Assembly (NCBI GenBank): GCA_026545765.1
Contig: CM048841.1
Span: 24,773,397 to 24,837,396 of the forward strand
Origin: Plantago major
Lineage: Eukaryota; Streptophyta; Magnoliopsida; Lamiales; Plantaginaceae
Length of the DNA stretch: 64,000 bases
Direction of reading: 5' to 3'
This document shows positions 46,336 to 57,681 of this stretch, piece after piece. The notes below the pieces were generated by a model. The model was given only the letters and a program-made list of their open reading frames with translations. It made no database searches and was not told the origin of the DNA. The position numbers were made by a program, and so were the translations under genes. The stretch's first letter is position 1; each line of letters begins with the position of its first letter.

Positions 46336-48736
46336 TTGCAACACCTAATCAAGGAGCTGATTGAGTTGTGGACGGATGGTATCCCTGCATATGATGTGTC
46401 GAGCAAAAAGAACTTCACCTTGAGAGCAGCTCTTCTTTGGACCGTGAGTGACTTCCCTGCATACTCCATGCTATCTGGAAGGAAAATCGCAGGGAAATAT
46501 GCATGTCCACATTGCTTGGAGGAGACTGATGCATTTAGACTGAAGGGTAGTGGAAAATTTTGTTAGTTTGATTGTCATCGTAGGTTGCTAGAAAGTGACC
46601 ATTCGTTCAGGAAGAACAAGGATCAATTCTTGAAAAATAAAGTCGTAAAGAAAAAAGCCTCGAGACGACTTACTGGTGCACAAATTCTTGCGGAGATTGA
46701 TAAGTTAGGTCTTATGAAGGTGGATGAAGCATAACGAGAAAATTGGTACAAAATGTGGTTGGAAGAAGACAAGCATCTTATGGGACTTGCCTTATTGGAG
46801 CAGTCTTCTTATCCGTCACAACTTAGATTTCATACACATTGAGAAGAATGTGTTCGAGAACTTATTTAATACACTTTGCAACATTGAGGGAAAAACAAAG
46901 GACCATGTGAAGTCTAGAGCCGAGTTGGATACGTGGTGTAAAAGGCCTGAGTTGACAAAGAAGGATGAGAAAGGTAAGTGGTCGAAAGCGTGCTACACAA
47001 TTGACAATGCATCTAGGTCAATTCTGTTTGATTGGGTGAGGGCATTGAGTTTCCCAGATAATTACGCCTCAGATTTAGAGAAGTGTATGGATTTGAAGAA
47101 GACAAAGGTTTTTGGGATGAAGAGCCACGACTGTCATGTGTTCATGGAGAGGCTTATCCCGGTAGCATTTCGAGAGCTGCTACCTAAACATGTATGGACT
47201 GCTATCACCGAGTTGAGCTTATTTTTCAAAAATTTAGGCACAAGGGTGGTTCATGACAAAGTGTTGGAAAATCTTGAAAAGAACATACCATTGATTCTAT
47301 GCAAGCTCGAGCGTATCTTTCCACCGAGCTGGTTTTATTCTATGGAGCACTTGCCGGTTCACCTTCCACATGAAGCGAGACTTGCTGGATCGGTTCAGTA
47401 TCGATGGATGTATCCATTCGAGAGGTACTCGGGCAAATTGAAGAAGTATGTCAACAACAAAGGTAAACCTGAAGGATCGATTGCCAATGCCTACATTCGA
47501 GAGGAAACTGCAACCTTCTGCTCTTATTACTTTGATGAGCACGTCCCTACGAAGACATCAAGGCCGGCTCGAAACGCAGACACATTCAAAGTTCAAGCGG
47601 ATGATGATTTTTCCCTATCTGTCTTTAGGGTATCACGGAGACCTCTTGGTAGAGCTAAGAAAGAATATCTTACGGGGAAGGAGTTGAAAGCAGCTCAATA
47701 TTATGTCCTCACAAATTGTGCTGAGGTTGACAAGTATATGGTGCTATTTGCGAGGTGACCAACACTTTCTTTAAATTTTAATATAGCTACGTAAGTCTCT
47801 ACTTCAATTATAGACTTATCATCGAATCAATGTTTGCAGTGTTTTCAAAAAGTGTTGTTTGGAAGAAAATCCTCAGATGACAGAGGATACACTAGAGGAA
47901 CTAATTGACTCAAAAATGGAATCAGAATTTCCAGATTGGTTCAAAGAGTATGTCTGGAATCCTATTAACAACGTCACATGCCTATACTTAAAGGCTCTCA
48001 CAAAGGGGCCGTTCAAAAAGCTCTACACATTCCCAGGTTAAATAGTCAATGGCCTTAGGTTCCACACGACTGAATGTAACACGGCCATGGCGACAAGCAA
48101 CTCCGGGGTGTGTGTTAAGAGTGCAGATTATGGAGACGTTGCTTTGTTTGATTTCCACGTGAAGCTAAAACGAATAGTGAGGATTGAATATCCCGGCTTG
48201 CCATTGAAACGAACCTTCTTGTTTGATGTTGAGTGGTATGATCCTAATCCAGGAGGTACGAGGAAGAACGAGCAGTATGAAATGGTTGATGTAAACCAAA
48301 AGAAGAGGTACAGAACCAAGTATGAACCATTTATTTTGGCGACTCAAGCACGATAAGTGGTGTTTCTTGAATATTCAAGCAGGAAACGCGATAAGGCGGA
48401 ATGGTTAGCTGCGATACCTATTCGTGCTCGCTCGAAAGTGGAGTACATTTAGAAAGACGACTCAATTACCAACTCGTACCAACAAGAGGATGTCGATAAA
48501 CAAGCAGAAAATCCCATAGACGCAGATGATGAGTTCTTTGATCTGCACGAAGACTAATATGTAGACTTAGAGGACGACGATAACGGTATATTATGTGTAT
48601 TATAACTAGTTAGTAGTTGATAACACTTGAGTATTTATGTTCTGCATGAAAAATGGTTACATGTGTTATTATAATTTGTTCTGTATTATAACTCGTACTA
48701 ACACATTTTATTGTATTTGTTACATGTTTTTGTAGA

Positions 48737-51412
48737 TGCTGCGACAGAGACCACGCACCTATCGCCCCCCACAGACAGCCGCATGATAGTCCTGGGGCGG
48801 GGACAGGGTCAGAGGGGGTGAGGGCTCTAATAGTCAGAGCAGCAGATCTCGGATCCTGAAACCCCACCAGCAGGTGACAGCAGCAGGGGCTCTACCAGTC
48901 AGCCCGGGTACATATAGGAGGAGGAAGATTGTCCCTACCTCGAGTGGGATGCACAGAATCCCAACGTTACGTGGAGCAGTTCTTAGGTGATTTTCCTTTG
49001 GTCTACCAAGTAAGTATACATTCTTCTTAAATATATAAAACATAACTTATGATAATGACAAGTATAAATTGTTGTCTTAAAGAATTAATAATTAATATTT
49101 GCTTTCAGATTTTATACATTGACATAGGACTGAACATCGGTCCAGAACCGAACCGGACCGGACCGAAACCGACAAGAACCGAAACCGAATTTTATGATTT
49201 TGGCGATCCGAGAACCGAACCGAACTATGATCGGTTCTGGCCCGGACCGAACCGGAATTTTCGGTTTGGTCCGGGTCAGAACCGAATTTGACCAAACAAA
49301 TTTTAAAAAATAAAAAAGGGCAATTTTGGTAGAATGAAAGGTAGTAGTACAAAGTACAAACGTTAAACTTAACTGGAGAAAATCCAATCAATTTCTTTTC
49401 CTTCTCTCCATTCTTCTCTCTTTCCTTTCCTCTCCATTCTTCTCTCTGCTCCAAGATTCCACCTTTCTTTTACTGGGTAAAAGTCTTGCAACTTTTCTCT
49501 ATGCCTTCTCTTTCATTTTACAGTATCTGAATTTTGAGTGATTGTTTTGTCTGGATCCGGCTTCAGATTCGCAGACAAGCGCGAGATGTGAGGAGTTGGG
49601 CGGTCTGAACGGGCGAGTTGTGCAGTGGTGGAGCGATTGCGGTGGATGAAGATGGATAGAGTACTAGAGAGTAATGGCGTTTGAGTGAGGACAGTGTATT
49701 ATGATGATTGATGGAAGAGAGCGGCGGTCGATTAGGGTTTTTGTTTCGGGAAACTTGATCTTTTGTTTTTTTTGTGGCTGGGAGTAGATATAGATGTTAG
49801 CTGTATATACTAACATTAGAAATAAAATATTGCAGATTACATATTCTCGGTCCAATTCGGTTTAGACCGAAAAAATTTCGGTTCTGGCCCGAACCGAATC
49901 GAGAACCGAAAATCTCAAATTCCTTGAACCGAACATGTTTAGGGTCGACCCGAAAACTGATTTTTCGGTCCGGGTCAATTTATGCTCAGCCCTACATTGA
50001 CAACAGTTTATGGCCTTGGGAGGTCCATAATAAACTCGGTGACATCAATCGGAGCTGGAGAGAGCCATCGGGGAAGGGTGGTGAGTGTTGGTCTCACATT
50101 TCGAACCGCATGAGGGCCGAGTACTTTGATGAGCTGCGGGTAAGTTAAAATATGACATTCCTTTATTTGTTATTATAATCGTTGTTTTAATACGAAATGT
50201 TATATGTATCAGATGAAATGGACAATGTTACCCACTTTTATTTGGGTGATATGTTACCAATTGTGTTAGTAAAAATTTGCGACAACGCGAGTGGTATGTT
50301 AAATTATATGTGAGCCAGATGTTAAGCTTTTGTTTGGGTGATATGTTAGTCACCATTTATGTTATGTTGTTGTATCTTATTAAATTGATGTAACATGGTG
50401 ACGTTATATATATATTGACTTTGGATGTTGTATGAAATTGGAAATGTAGAAGGAGTACTTCATTCCCAGCAGATTGATCCCCCAGATATGGCGTGTTTAC
50501 GAGACCGTGGGGTCTAAATTATATAGGGATATGGTCCATACTTGGAAATGCATTCGGGATCGAAAAGGCCCAATGCCTCCATAGGTTGATGCAGAGGAGT
50601 GGGCCCTTTGGGATGCCTACTGGGCTCGAACTGATGAGAATAATGCCTACATCAACAAACAAAATCGGGCGTCTCAGTCTGAGACAGCAGGAAATGCCGT
50701 TCACCACCTTGGGAGGCGATCTACTGTCATTGATTATTATAAATCGCTAAGTATATATATGTTTTTTTTTTCAATCTAGCATTACGTATATGTATTGTGT
50801 CTCTGCTCTATTACTTGTGAGATGATAAATGGTTGACTATATATGTTGTTCAGATGTCAGAGGTGAAATTCAAGTATGACATATTCAAAAAGGCCAAGCT
50901 GAAGGATGGGATGTGGACCACCTGGCGAGTCTATCATGTATGTTTATGTTGGTTAAAGTTCATATTTGTACACTACTACAAGTTATTTTTGAAAAATAGT
51001 AACTGATCATGATATCTGCCATTTACGATTTCAGGCTGAGGTTGATGCTCAGGTAGTGAGGCAGGAGGAAGAGATGGGTGAGGTGCTGTCAACTGAACAA
51101 GTTGACAAAATCTTCTTAGAGGTGAACAAACCGGACAACAAAGGACGAATATATGGACTCGGGAGCCTCGGTTTAAGCTGGGCTAGTCCTAACTACTCCT
51201 CATCATCATCCCAGCAGTCTAGACATCAGGTTTTCATACAGGCCCAGGTCTCGGATATGGTCCAGTCACAGATTTCAGAACATGTTGCACGACTAACATA
51301 AGAGATGGAGCGGCGCGACAGAGAACGAATGGAGGAGAACGAGCGTCTTCGGTTACAGATGGAGGCTTTCATGTCCCAGTTCGGCCAGCAACCACCCCCG
51401 TCTGGTAGCTAG
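48737..51412 (+). pseudogene. Second CACTA gene, plant En/Spm-type (Transposase_24-like)
   Basis: Exons are recognisable in order. A short 5' part lies at 48737-48990. The SLWPWEVHNKLGDINRSW to MRAEYFDELR exon ends at about 50141 with a GTAAGT donor. A KEYFIPSRLI to DYYKSL exon lies at about 50450-50748, and VKFKYDIFKKAKLKDGMW at 50853-50940. The last exon (about 51036-51412) has a Glu/Arg coiled coil and a QQPPPSGS end. An 870-bp hAT-like element splits the exon before SLWPWEV. In-frame stops lie at 50582-50584 and 51299-51301. Genes of this type accompany tnp2 in plant CACTA elements and are thought to help in DNA binding. Confidence 0.7.
49125..49994. mobile_element. hAT-like non-autonomous element
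   Basis: The 8-bp CATTGACA is duplicated at 49117-49124 and 49995-50002. The ends TAGGACTGAACAT and the inverse of ATGCTCAGCCCTA form imperfect terminal repeats of the TAGGGCTGAGCAT kind. Both subterminal regions are full of CGGTCC and GAACCGAACC words in both orientations. The interior has pyrimidine-rich sequence and no transposase. Confidence 0.88.
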
Positions 51413-51639
51413 TTATGTTTATCGTTACTTTAGACTATGTACGTTCGGATATATTATATTTAGACTTGTTCGGATAATTAAGACTTATTTGGATCTTCGG
51501 TTTGTTAACTAATGAATGATTTATTATTTATTGAAACATTTTCCGTATTCTTGATTTATTATCGAGTATATTGATTAAATAGGTGAAATACGAAAAACAG
51601 GGATTAATATAATAAAAAAAATTTTAAAAAATATTTTGT

Positions 51640-51974
51640 GACGGAATTAGTCAAATTCCGTCACTGATTCAACCAATAATGTAGCGACGGATCCGTCGCT
51701 AAATTTAGTGACGGAATTTCAAATTCCGTCACTAATTCCATTAATACATGTAGCGACGGATAGAAATCTATCCGTCGCCTATAATCGAATTTTTAAAAAA
51801 AAGAAAAAAAAGTCTAATTAGATAATCCGTCGCAAATTGGGCGACGGATTATCTATCCGTCGCTACAGCTCCAACGGGGCGACGGAATTATTATCCGTCG
51901 CTAGAGCTAGGGCGACGGATCGCTGGCCTGTAGCGACGGATCTATCCGTCGCTACAGACCCGTTTTTTTTAGTG
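51640..51974. repeat. Subterminal repeats of the CACTA element, right side
   Basis: Alternating TAGCGACGGAT and ATCCGTCGCTA words, plus a variant with GTGACGGAATT, lead to the inverted terminus TTTTTTTTAGTG. The arrangement mirrors the left subterminal region. Confidence 0.85.
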
Positions 51975-52514
51975 TATTCTGTAAGAATCAACGAGTTTTT
52001 AGTTTATTATTCTTGTACCACGCACGTTGCATCAAAAAGTCATCGTACAAGTTCGTGAACTCATCCTCGTTGAAATATTTGTACTTGTGCTTTTTTTTTA
52101 TTTTCTTTGTTTTTTTATTGTTTATTTTCTGAAAAAATTGATCTATCTGTAATTTGGTGTGAATATGTTAGATTTTAACGGTTGACTTTTATTTTGATGG
52201 TCAGAGTTTATACATGAAATTACTAACGATAGTGGATTTATGTGTATTTATTTATACATATACTTGTGGTGTTTATGGAAATTCGGAAAGATCTATGACA
52301 GATGAAACGAATCTACGCCTAGAAGTAAAACACAATTCATGAAATTATTCGATTCCTGTTGAGAGCGGGTTGTGATCTAATATATGCTAGTTGTGATATA
52401 TTGAGTGATGATTATGTAACGATTAAGAATTTGATGATATGTAAGATATATCAGTTCAATGTAATATGATTGTAATTATGATATTCTCAAAAAGAAATTA
52501 TTCTAGAAAGCAGG
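51975..52514 (+). other. Right part of the LTR-like relic and AT-rich DNA
   Basis: The first 90 bases continue the CTCGGTATTC...GAATCAACGAG sequence found left of the CACTA element. The remainder is AT-rich with no gene seen. The next LTR begins at about 52515. Confidence 0.4.
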
Positions 52515-53761
52515 TGTAGACACGCAAAATGTGTTGAATAAATTATTAAAATCATTAAATTCGATTTACCGTATTTAATTGGAATTTTACCAAATTCTAT
52601 TCCAAAATAGTATGGTAAATTAATCAATTTTAATACGCTCCATTTATGGCCTATCAAATTGCGCCACGTACAAAATATGGAGTATTTTCGATTACTTCGC
52701 ATTAATAATGTGAATACTCGAAAAGTTTAAAGCCGATCAAACGTCGCCACGTTAAAAGGATGATGTCAAAATGCATACTTCCAATTAAATCAAGACATGA
52801 AGAAGGAGATAATTCAACCAATGGGATCGCGACACATCATACATGTGATGCAATTATTCAAGAAAAGGAAAAAGCTTTTAAAAATGGATTTCCATCCTTA
52901 CCCCTCTTCAAAAAATGGATTTTCATCCTTACCCCTCTTCCACATCTATTAATAGAGGTCTTCCATCAAATTGGAATGAGGGAGGAAAGAAGTGAAGAAG
53001 AGAAGAAGTGAAGAGCAAGTGCCCACAAATCCTCTCATCCTCTCAAGATCCGGCTTTGAAGTTCGAAGAAGCATTCAAGAAGTTCTTCCGGCAACTCAAG
53101 CAAAACCTTCGTTTGATCCAAGAAGAAGTCCTCGCACACTTGGAGAAACGATATTGGAAGATCAACCGCCGCAAAGGAAGATCAAAATCCAAAAGTCCTG
53201 AAGAAGCCCGAACAGAGTTCTTGAAGTACTTCATCAAATTCAAGCCAAAACCAACGTTCGATCCAAGATCAAGCTGAGAAGCCCTTGAAGAAACGTTTCC
53301 GAAGGCCAAACTCCCTCTACACGAAGATCAAAATCCAAAAGCAATGAAGAAGTCCGAACAAAGTTCTTCATCAAATCCATGCCAAAAGCGACGTTAGATT
53401 CAAGATCAAGCTGAAAATCCCTTGAAGAAACATTTTCCGGAGGACAAACTTCCTCTACAGAAGATCAAAGGCCAAATTCTGTGACGATCTAGAAGCGTTC
53501 TTTGTGGAGTTCATCCACCCTTCAAGAAGTTCGTTATCGTTCGCTTCAAACACCTCCAAGTTCGCGATTTGATTCGAGATTAAGCCAAGAAGCTCCCGAA
53601 TTATCGTTTCCTTGACCTTGAAGTCATAAAATCCTAAAGCGAAGACTTTGAAGATCCAAGTTCGCCGCATTAGAAGACTAGAATCAGAGGATTGTAATAG
53701 AGAATTGTACCCGCACTCATCAAATCACTAAAATTTCATTTGTGCAATTTTATTTGCTACA
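52515..53761 (+). repeat. Probable 5' LTR of the gypsy element
   Basis: The segment starts TGTAGACACGC and ends TTTGCTACA immediately before the primer site. A TATA-like CTATTAATAG lies near 52946. No second copy lies in the window, so the left boundary is inferred from TG...CA and position alone. Confidence 0.45.
53180..53471 (+). repeat. Tandem duplication of about 146 bp in the gypsy leader
   Basis: GATCAAAATCCAAAAG starts at 53180 and again at 53326, with a third, partial start at 53463. The following text (GAAGAAGCCCGAACAGAGTT, then CAAGATCAAGCTGA and CCCTTGAAGAAAC) repeats in order. Confidence 0.75.
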
Positions 53762-53766
53762 GATTT

Positions 53767-53784
53767 TTGGCACACCCAGTGGGA
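53767..53784 (+). other. Primer binding site of the gypsy element
   Basis: TTGGCACACCCAGTGGGA follows the LTR end within six bases. It is a close variant of the TTGGCACGCCCGGTGGGA type found in many plant gypsy elements. Confidence 0.65.
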
Positions 53785-53815
53785 CATCTCTACCTCTCAT
53801 CTCTAGTGAAGCACT

Positions 53816-55219
53816 ATGCCTCCTAGTAATACGATTAACTCTTCTCAAGCCTCAGATGAAATGCAAACCTTGGCTAGCAAAGCCTTTGAAGCTCTAGGTG
53901 CAACTGTCACCAAAAGAGATGGAGAAGAAACATCCGATGATGACGACGAGTCTTTGCTATCATCTCCTACGACAAGAGAGGTCCCTCCTCAGCTCCCAAC
54001 AATGAGTAATCCTTCACTCGACCAAATGGTGTTAGCTTTGACAAAATCCATGGAGTTCCTCATGAAGCATACTCAGGAACAAGACCTCAAGATTGCAAAG
54101 CTTATGGAACGAGAATTCACACCCGAGAAGATCTTGAGCAAGGAAACAGCTGAAACTAGCAAGGCGGGAGGAAAGCGCCATGTGGTGTATGAGGAACCAT
54201 CATACGCTAAGCCAATATCAAAACAAGGAGATATGTCAATCAACTCTAGTGGAATGATCCCAGCCGATCAGTTGAAGGAATTCATCAAGGGAGCTCTAAA
54301 AGAGAGTCTTGATGAAGGTTCCAAATCATCCTTCACTTATAGCAAGCCATACACACGAAGGATTGATAATCTGAGAATGCCAACAGGATATCAACCACCC
54401 AAGTTTCAACAATTTGATGGCAAAGGGAGCCCAAAGCAACATGTGGCGCATTTTGTTGAGACATGCAACAATGTTGGAACCTATGGCGACCATCTGGTAA
54501 AACAATTTGTTCGCTCACTAAAGAACAATGCATTCGATTGGTATACTGACTTGGAGGCTGGGTCCATAGATAGTTGGGATCAACTGGAGCAGGAATTCCT
54601 TAATCATTTCTATAGCACAAGAAGAACTGTTAGCATGATTGAGCTCACCAACACACGCCAGTGGAAATAAGAAGCCGTCATGGATTACATCAATCGATGG
54701 AGGAACTTGAGTCTCAATTGCAAAGATTGATTGTCTGAGGCTTCAGCAATCGAGATGTGCATCCAAGGAATGCAATGGGGTCTTCGATACATTCTTCAAG
54801 GAATCATGCCACGCTCATTCGAAGAACTAGCGACTCGAGCCCATGACATGGAATTAAGTATAGCTTCAAGTGGAATTGAAGGTCCTCCTGTGCAAGAATC
54901 GCGTAGGATTGACACCAAGAGAGGGGGTAAGCCTCCATTCAAAGGTAAAGAAGCAATGGCTACAAGCGTCACAAAGATCAAGGTATCAAGGGCAACAAAG
55001 GACAAAGAAAAGTTGAACTATACACCAACAAACAATGCTCCGCCAAAAGACGAGCAAAGAAGGTCGACTCTAAAGGAACTCATGGCAAAGCATTATCCGT
55101 TCCTCGACTCCGATGTCCCTAGGATATTTGATGACTTGTTGAAGAATAATTTGATCGAGTTGCCTGAAATGAAGAGACCTGAAGAAGAAGGTCGTTCGGA
55201 CGACCCCAAGTACTGCAAG
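53816..55219 (+). pseudogene. Gypsy gag, first part
   Basis: The start MPPSNTINSSQ opens an N-terminal variable region with an acidic SDDDDESLL patch. A retrotransposon gag domain follows (TGYQPPKFQQFDGKGSPKQH, then LVKQFVRSLKNNAFDWYTDL and LEQEFLNHFYSTRR). In-frame TAA (54668) and TGA (54728) interrupt the WK-EAVMDYINRW and CKD-LSEA segments. Family comparison suggests CAA and CGA as the original codons, so both look like C-to-T changes. The frame ends DDPKYCK at the solo LTR insertion and continues in frame on its far side. Confidence 0.85.
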
Positions 55220-57676
55220 TGTGACACCCCAGATTTTGACGTACCTTATTATTTTTGTCCTTGCATGCTTTAACTTGTGTTAGTGTATTTGTATGAAAAT
55301 ATATTTGAATTATTTTAATTGATTGTGTTATTGTTTTAGATGTTATTATTTGTTTTAGATGTCTATGTTACTTGTCAATTTGTAATATGTGTGGTTATTT
55401 ATTTTGTACTTTTTTTTTTAAAGAAGAGAAATTATTTTTGGTGTATTTTTCCTACTTAAAAATCTGATCATTTTATCGTTTAATTTGTTGGTATAATTAT
55501 TTGAAAATAATTTGATAGTCATCTCATAAATTTATCTTTATGAATGATTAATGTGCCAAGACTTCTTTTTAATTATCTAGCTTAATTCAGTACTTTATTT
55601 GTTTGCTTTGAATGATGTATAATGTGAAGAGTGCCATTTTAATTATGTATTTTAATGTATGTCATTATTTGTGTGGCTTGATTAGATTTAAAGATTAACT
55701 TCAATTGCCTTCATGTGAGTTCATTATATTTTATATTAATATTAGTTAAGTTAGAAGAAGTCTAAGAGTCTTTAATTATCTTATTTAAATGTAAGTCTTT
55801 ATGTATGTGCTTTATTGATGAATAATGTGAAGTGTTAATTCTCTAATGAATACAAGTCTTTATGTATGTGCTTTATTGATGATTTATGTGAAGAGTCTTC
55901 CTTTTAATTAATTAATTCAATACAAGCTAATTATATATGTTCTTTGATTGATTTATAATATGAAGAGTCACTTTTGAATTATGTAATGTACATGCATGTC
56001 TTATGTGTGTGGGGCTCTCTTAATGTTTAGAAATTAAAGTGTTATTTTATATTCATATATTTCAAAATACAAGAGTTTGGTAACTTGAGGTTTCTTTTAT
56101 GAATGAAATATTTTTCTTTCTTTTTCATGTTACGATACGAAAGGTCGCTTGTAATGTCGAATGTCACATGCTATGTTTCAGCTATGTTTCGATCAACGTT
56201 CTGATTTTCTTTTCGTTTCTCTTTTATGTTACTTATGCATGTCTAAGTGTAATATTCCATATGCATGTTCAATATTTTAAGTTTAATTGTTGCATATGCA
56301 TGTGTAATTGTGAGTTCAATTTAATTGCTCTAAGTGTTGCATTTTTGGTGTATCACGTTTTATTTTTGTGTACAAATGACCTAAGTCATGCCAAAAACGT
56401 TTTTGAGCTTTTTTCCAAGTAAAATATGATAATTTATCATTAGTTATTGTTTTTAAATGTTTGGAAAAAAATGTGAAAGGTCTCTCTTAATTTTGCACCT
56501 TTATTGTTGGTTTTAAAATGAGTTTTAAGTGCAATTTAAGCCATTTATTTTTAGCTCTTCAACCCTTTGATCTTCACTCAATCCACTCTATAAATATCCT
56601 CTTTTTCCAGCCCTCATTTGTCCATAAACCTTTTGGGCATTTTCTTCAAAAAAGTCTCCAAGTACTATTATCTTTTTCTTTCAAGTTTGTAACTTGTTCT
56701 TCTTGCAAGTACTTTCATAATTCTTGCTCTTCCTAACCTTCAAATGTGAGTGTTCTACAAAACTATATAGATGTATTATTTTCAAAACCTGGAAGGTATT
56801 TTAATATGTTCTCAAAATTATATATAAGTATTGCATGGTTTTCAAAACGCACGTCCTATTGCATAAAAATCAAATCACGAAAGAGTTTTTGCATGCTTCC
56901 GCTGATTTTGAAAGATTTATATATTTTTACATACATGATTGTTATTTTGTTTTGATTGACGGATACGTACGTTTGGTTCAAGTTAATTGGCTTGTAGTTT
57001 GGTCAGTTGTGTCTGGCGAGCTACCTGTCGGTTTCCTTTGCCCATTCCCTTTAAATCGAGTGATAGAAGCCTTCACTGATTTAGTTGGGTCGTAGAATTC
57101 CACACCTGTACCATGGCAGGGTCCTGACTGGATAGTTTGATTGACTATCAGAGAGACATAAGGCCTGTTTTACTGTGGGGTTATAAGGAGCGGCATGAAA
57201 TAATGTTTTTTCTGAAAAGTATATGTTATTGAAAGTTTATTGGATTTTAAGTTCTTGATTTTTATGATTTTAATGAAAACTTCTCACGAAAATCTTTGAA
57301 CACTCATTGAGGTTTTTCTCACACTTGTTTTTATTACCTTCCTTGTAGGTGAGATGCCGGCGAAGAATGAACAACCGATAAACTCAGCAAACTAAGTGTG
57401 TAGTTGGGATTTGGGATTTTTGTCAATGAAAATAGTGTCTTATTGTCTTTTTCAAAAACTCATGTCATTTCTTGTTATATTGTGTATCTTTTAAAGATAA
57501 GAATGTTGAAAATCTTGTGGTTTTGTTTGCTGAATAAAAAAAAAATTATTCTAGCAACTTCAAACGAAAGTTTGTCTGTAACTTCCCATGTTTCACTAAA
57601 CGTTTCGGCTCTGTTTTTGCCCGACGTCCCGAATGAAATTCACTCCTTTTAAAAACCCAATAGTCGGGGCGTTACA
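55220..57676 (+). mobile_element. Solo LTR of another gypsy-type element
   Basis: It starts TGTGACACCCC and ends GGGGCGTTACA, with GCAAG duplicated at 55215-55219 and 57677-57681. No internal domain, primer site or second LTR is present, which fits unequal recombination between two LTRs. A TATA word lies at 56589-56596 on the plus strand. The upstream gag codons KYCK rejoin YHRLVSH exactly across it. Confidence 0.88.
56589..56596 (+). promoter_or_regulatory. TATA box of the solo LTR
   Basis: TATAAATA, within CACTCTATAAATATCC, lies about 1.37 kb from the LTR start. It is a plausible core promoter for plus-strand transcription out of the LTR into the downstream gypsy remnant. Confidence 0.5.
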
Positions 57677-57681
57677 GCAAG

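Larger units (their letters stand above)
43836..48558 (+). pseudogene. CACTA tnp2-type transposase gene, interrupted
   Basis: The start MNTDRSWMY opens a transposase-associated N-terminal domain, followed by the tnp2 region (GLPVITIDCCPKMCMIYWEED, then LGLWTDGFNPF and VMLTPYNLPPGECMKEPFMF). The frame is cut at 45018 by a small CACTA and resumes at 46336 with LQHLIKELIELW. Later come IRHNLDFIHIEKNVFENLFN, a DUF4218-like block (LPVHLPHEARLAGSVQYRWM) and a DUF4216-like block (48087-48356, NSGVCVKSADYGDVALFDF). Frameshifts lie near 44045, 44265 and 44825. In-frame stops lie at 46564, 48354, 48450 and 48555, most of them explainable by C-to-T or G-to-A changes. A likely intron spans about 47755-47840. 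The product would bind the subterminal repeats and cut the TIRs. This copy cannot make it. Confidence 0.85.
25887..51974 (+). mobile_element. CACTA (En/Spm) transposon, split by three later insertions
   Basis: The left end is CACTACAAGAAATC. The right end read inversely is CACTAAAAAAAACG. TAT is duplicated at 25884-25886 and 51975-51977, the 3-bp size expected for CACTA. Subterminal arrays of GCGACGGATA in both orientations lie next to both ends. Inside are a tnp2-type transposase and a second plant En/Spm-type gene, both on the plus strand and both broken. Subtracting copia B and the small CACTA with their duplications leaves about 8.8 kb, a usual size for an autonomous member (still including an 870-bp hAT). 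Confidence 0.92.

Noticed and set aside
55220-57676. Possible protein genes within the solo LTR
   Set aside because: The frames are short and Phe/Ser/Leu-rich, as expected of AT-rich DNA, and none shows a domain.
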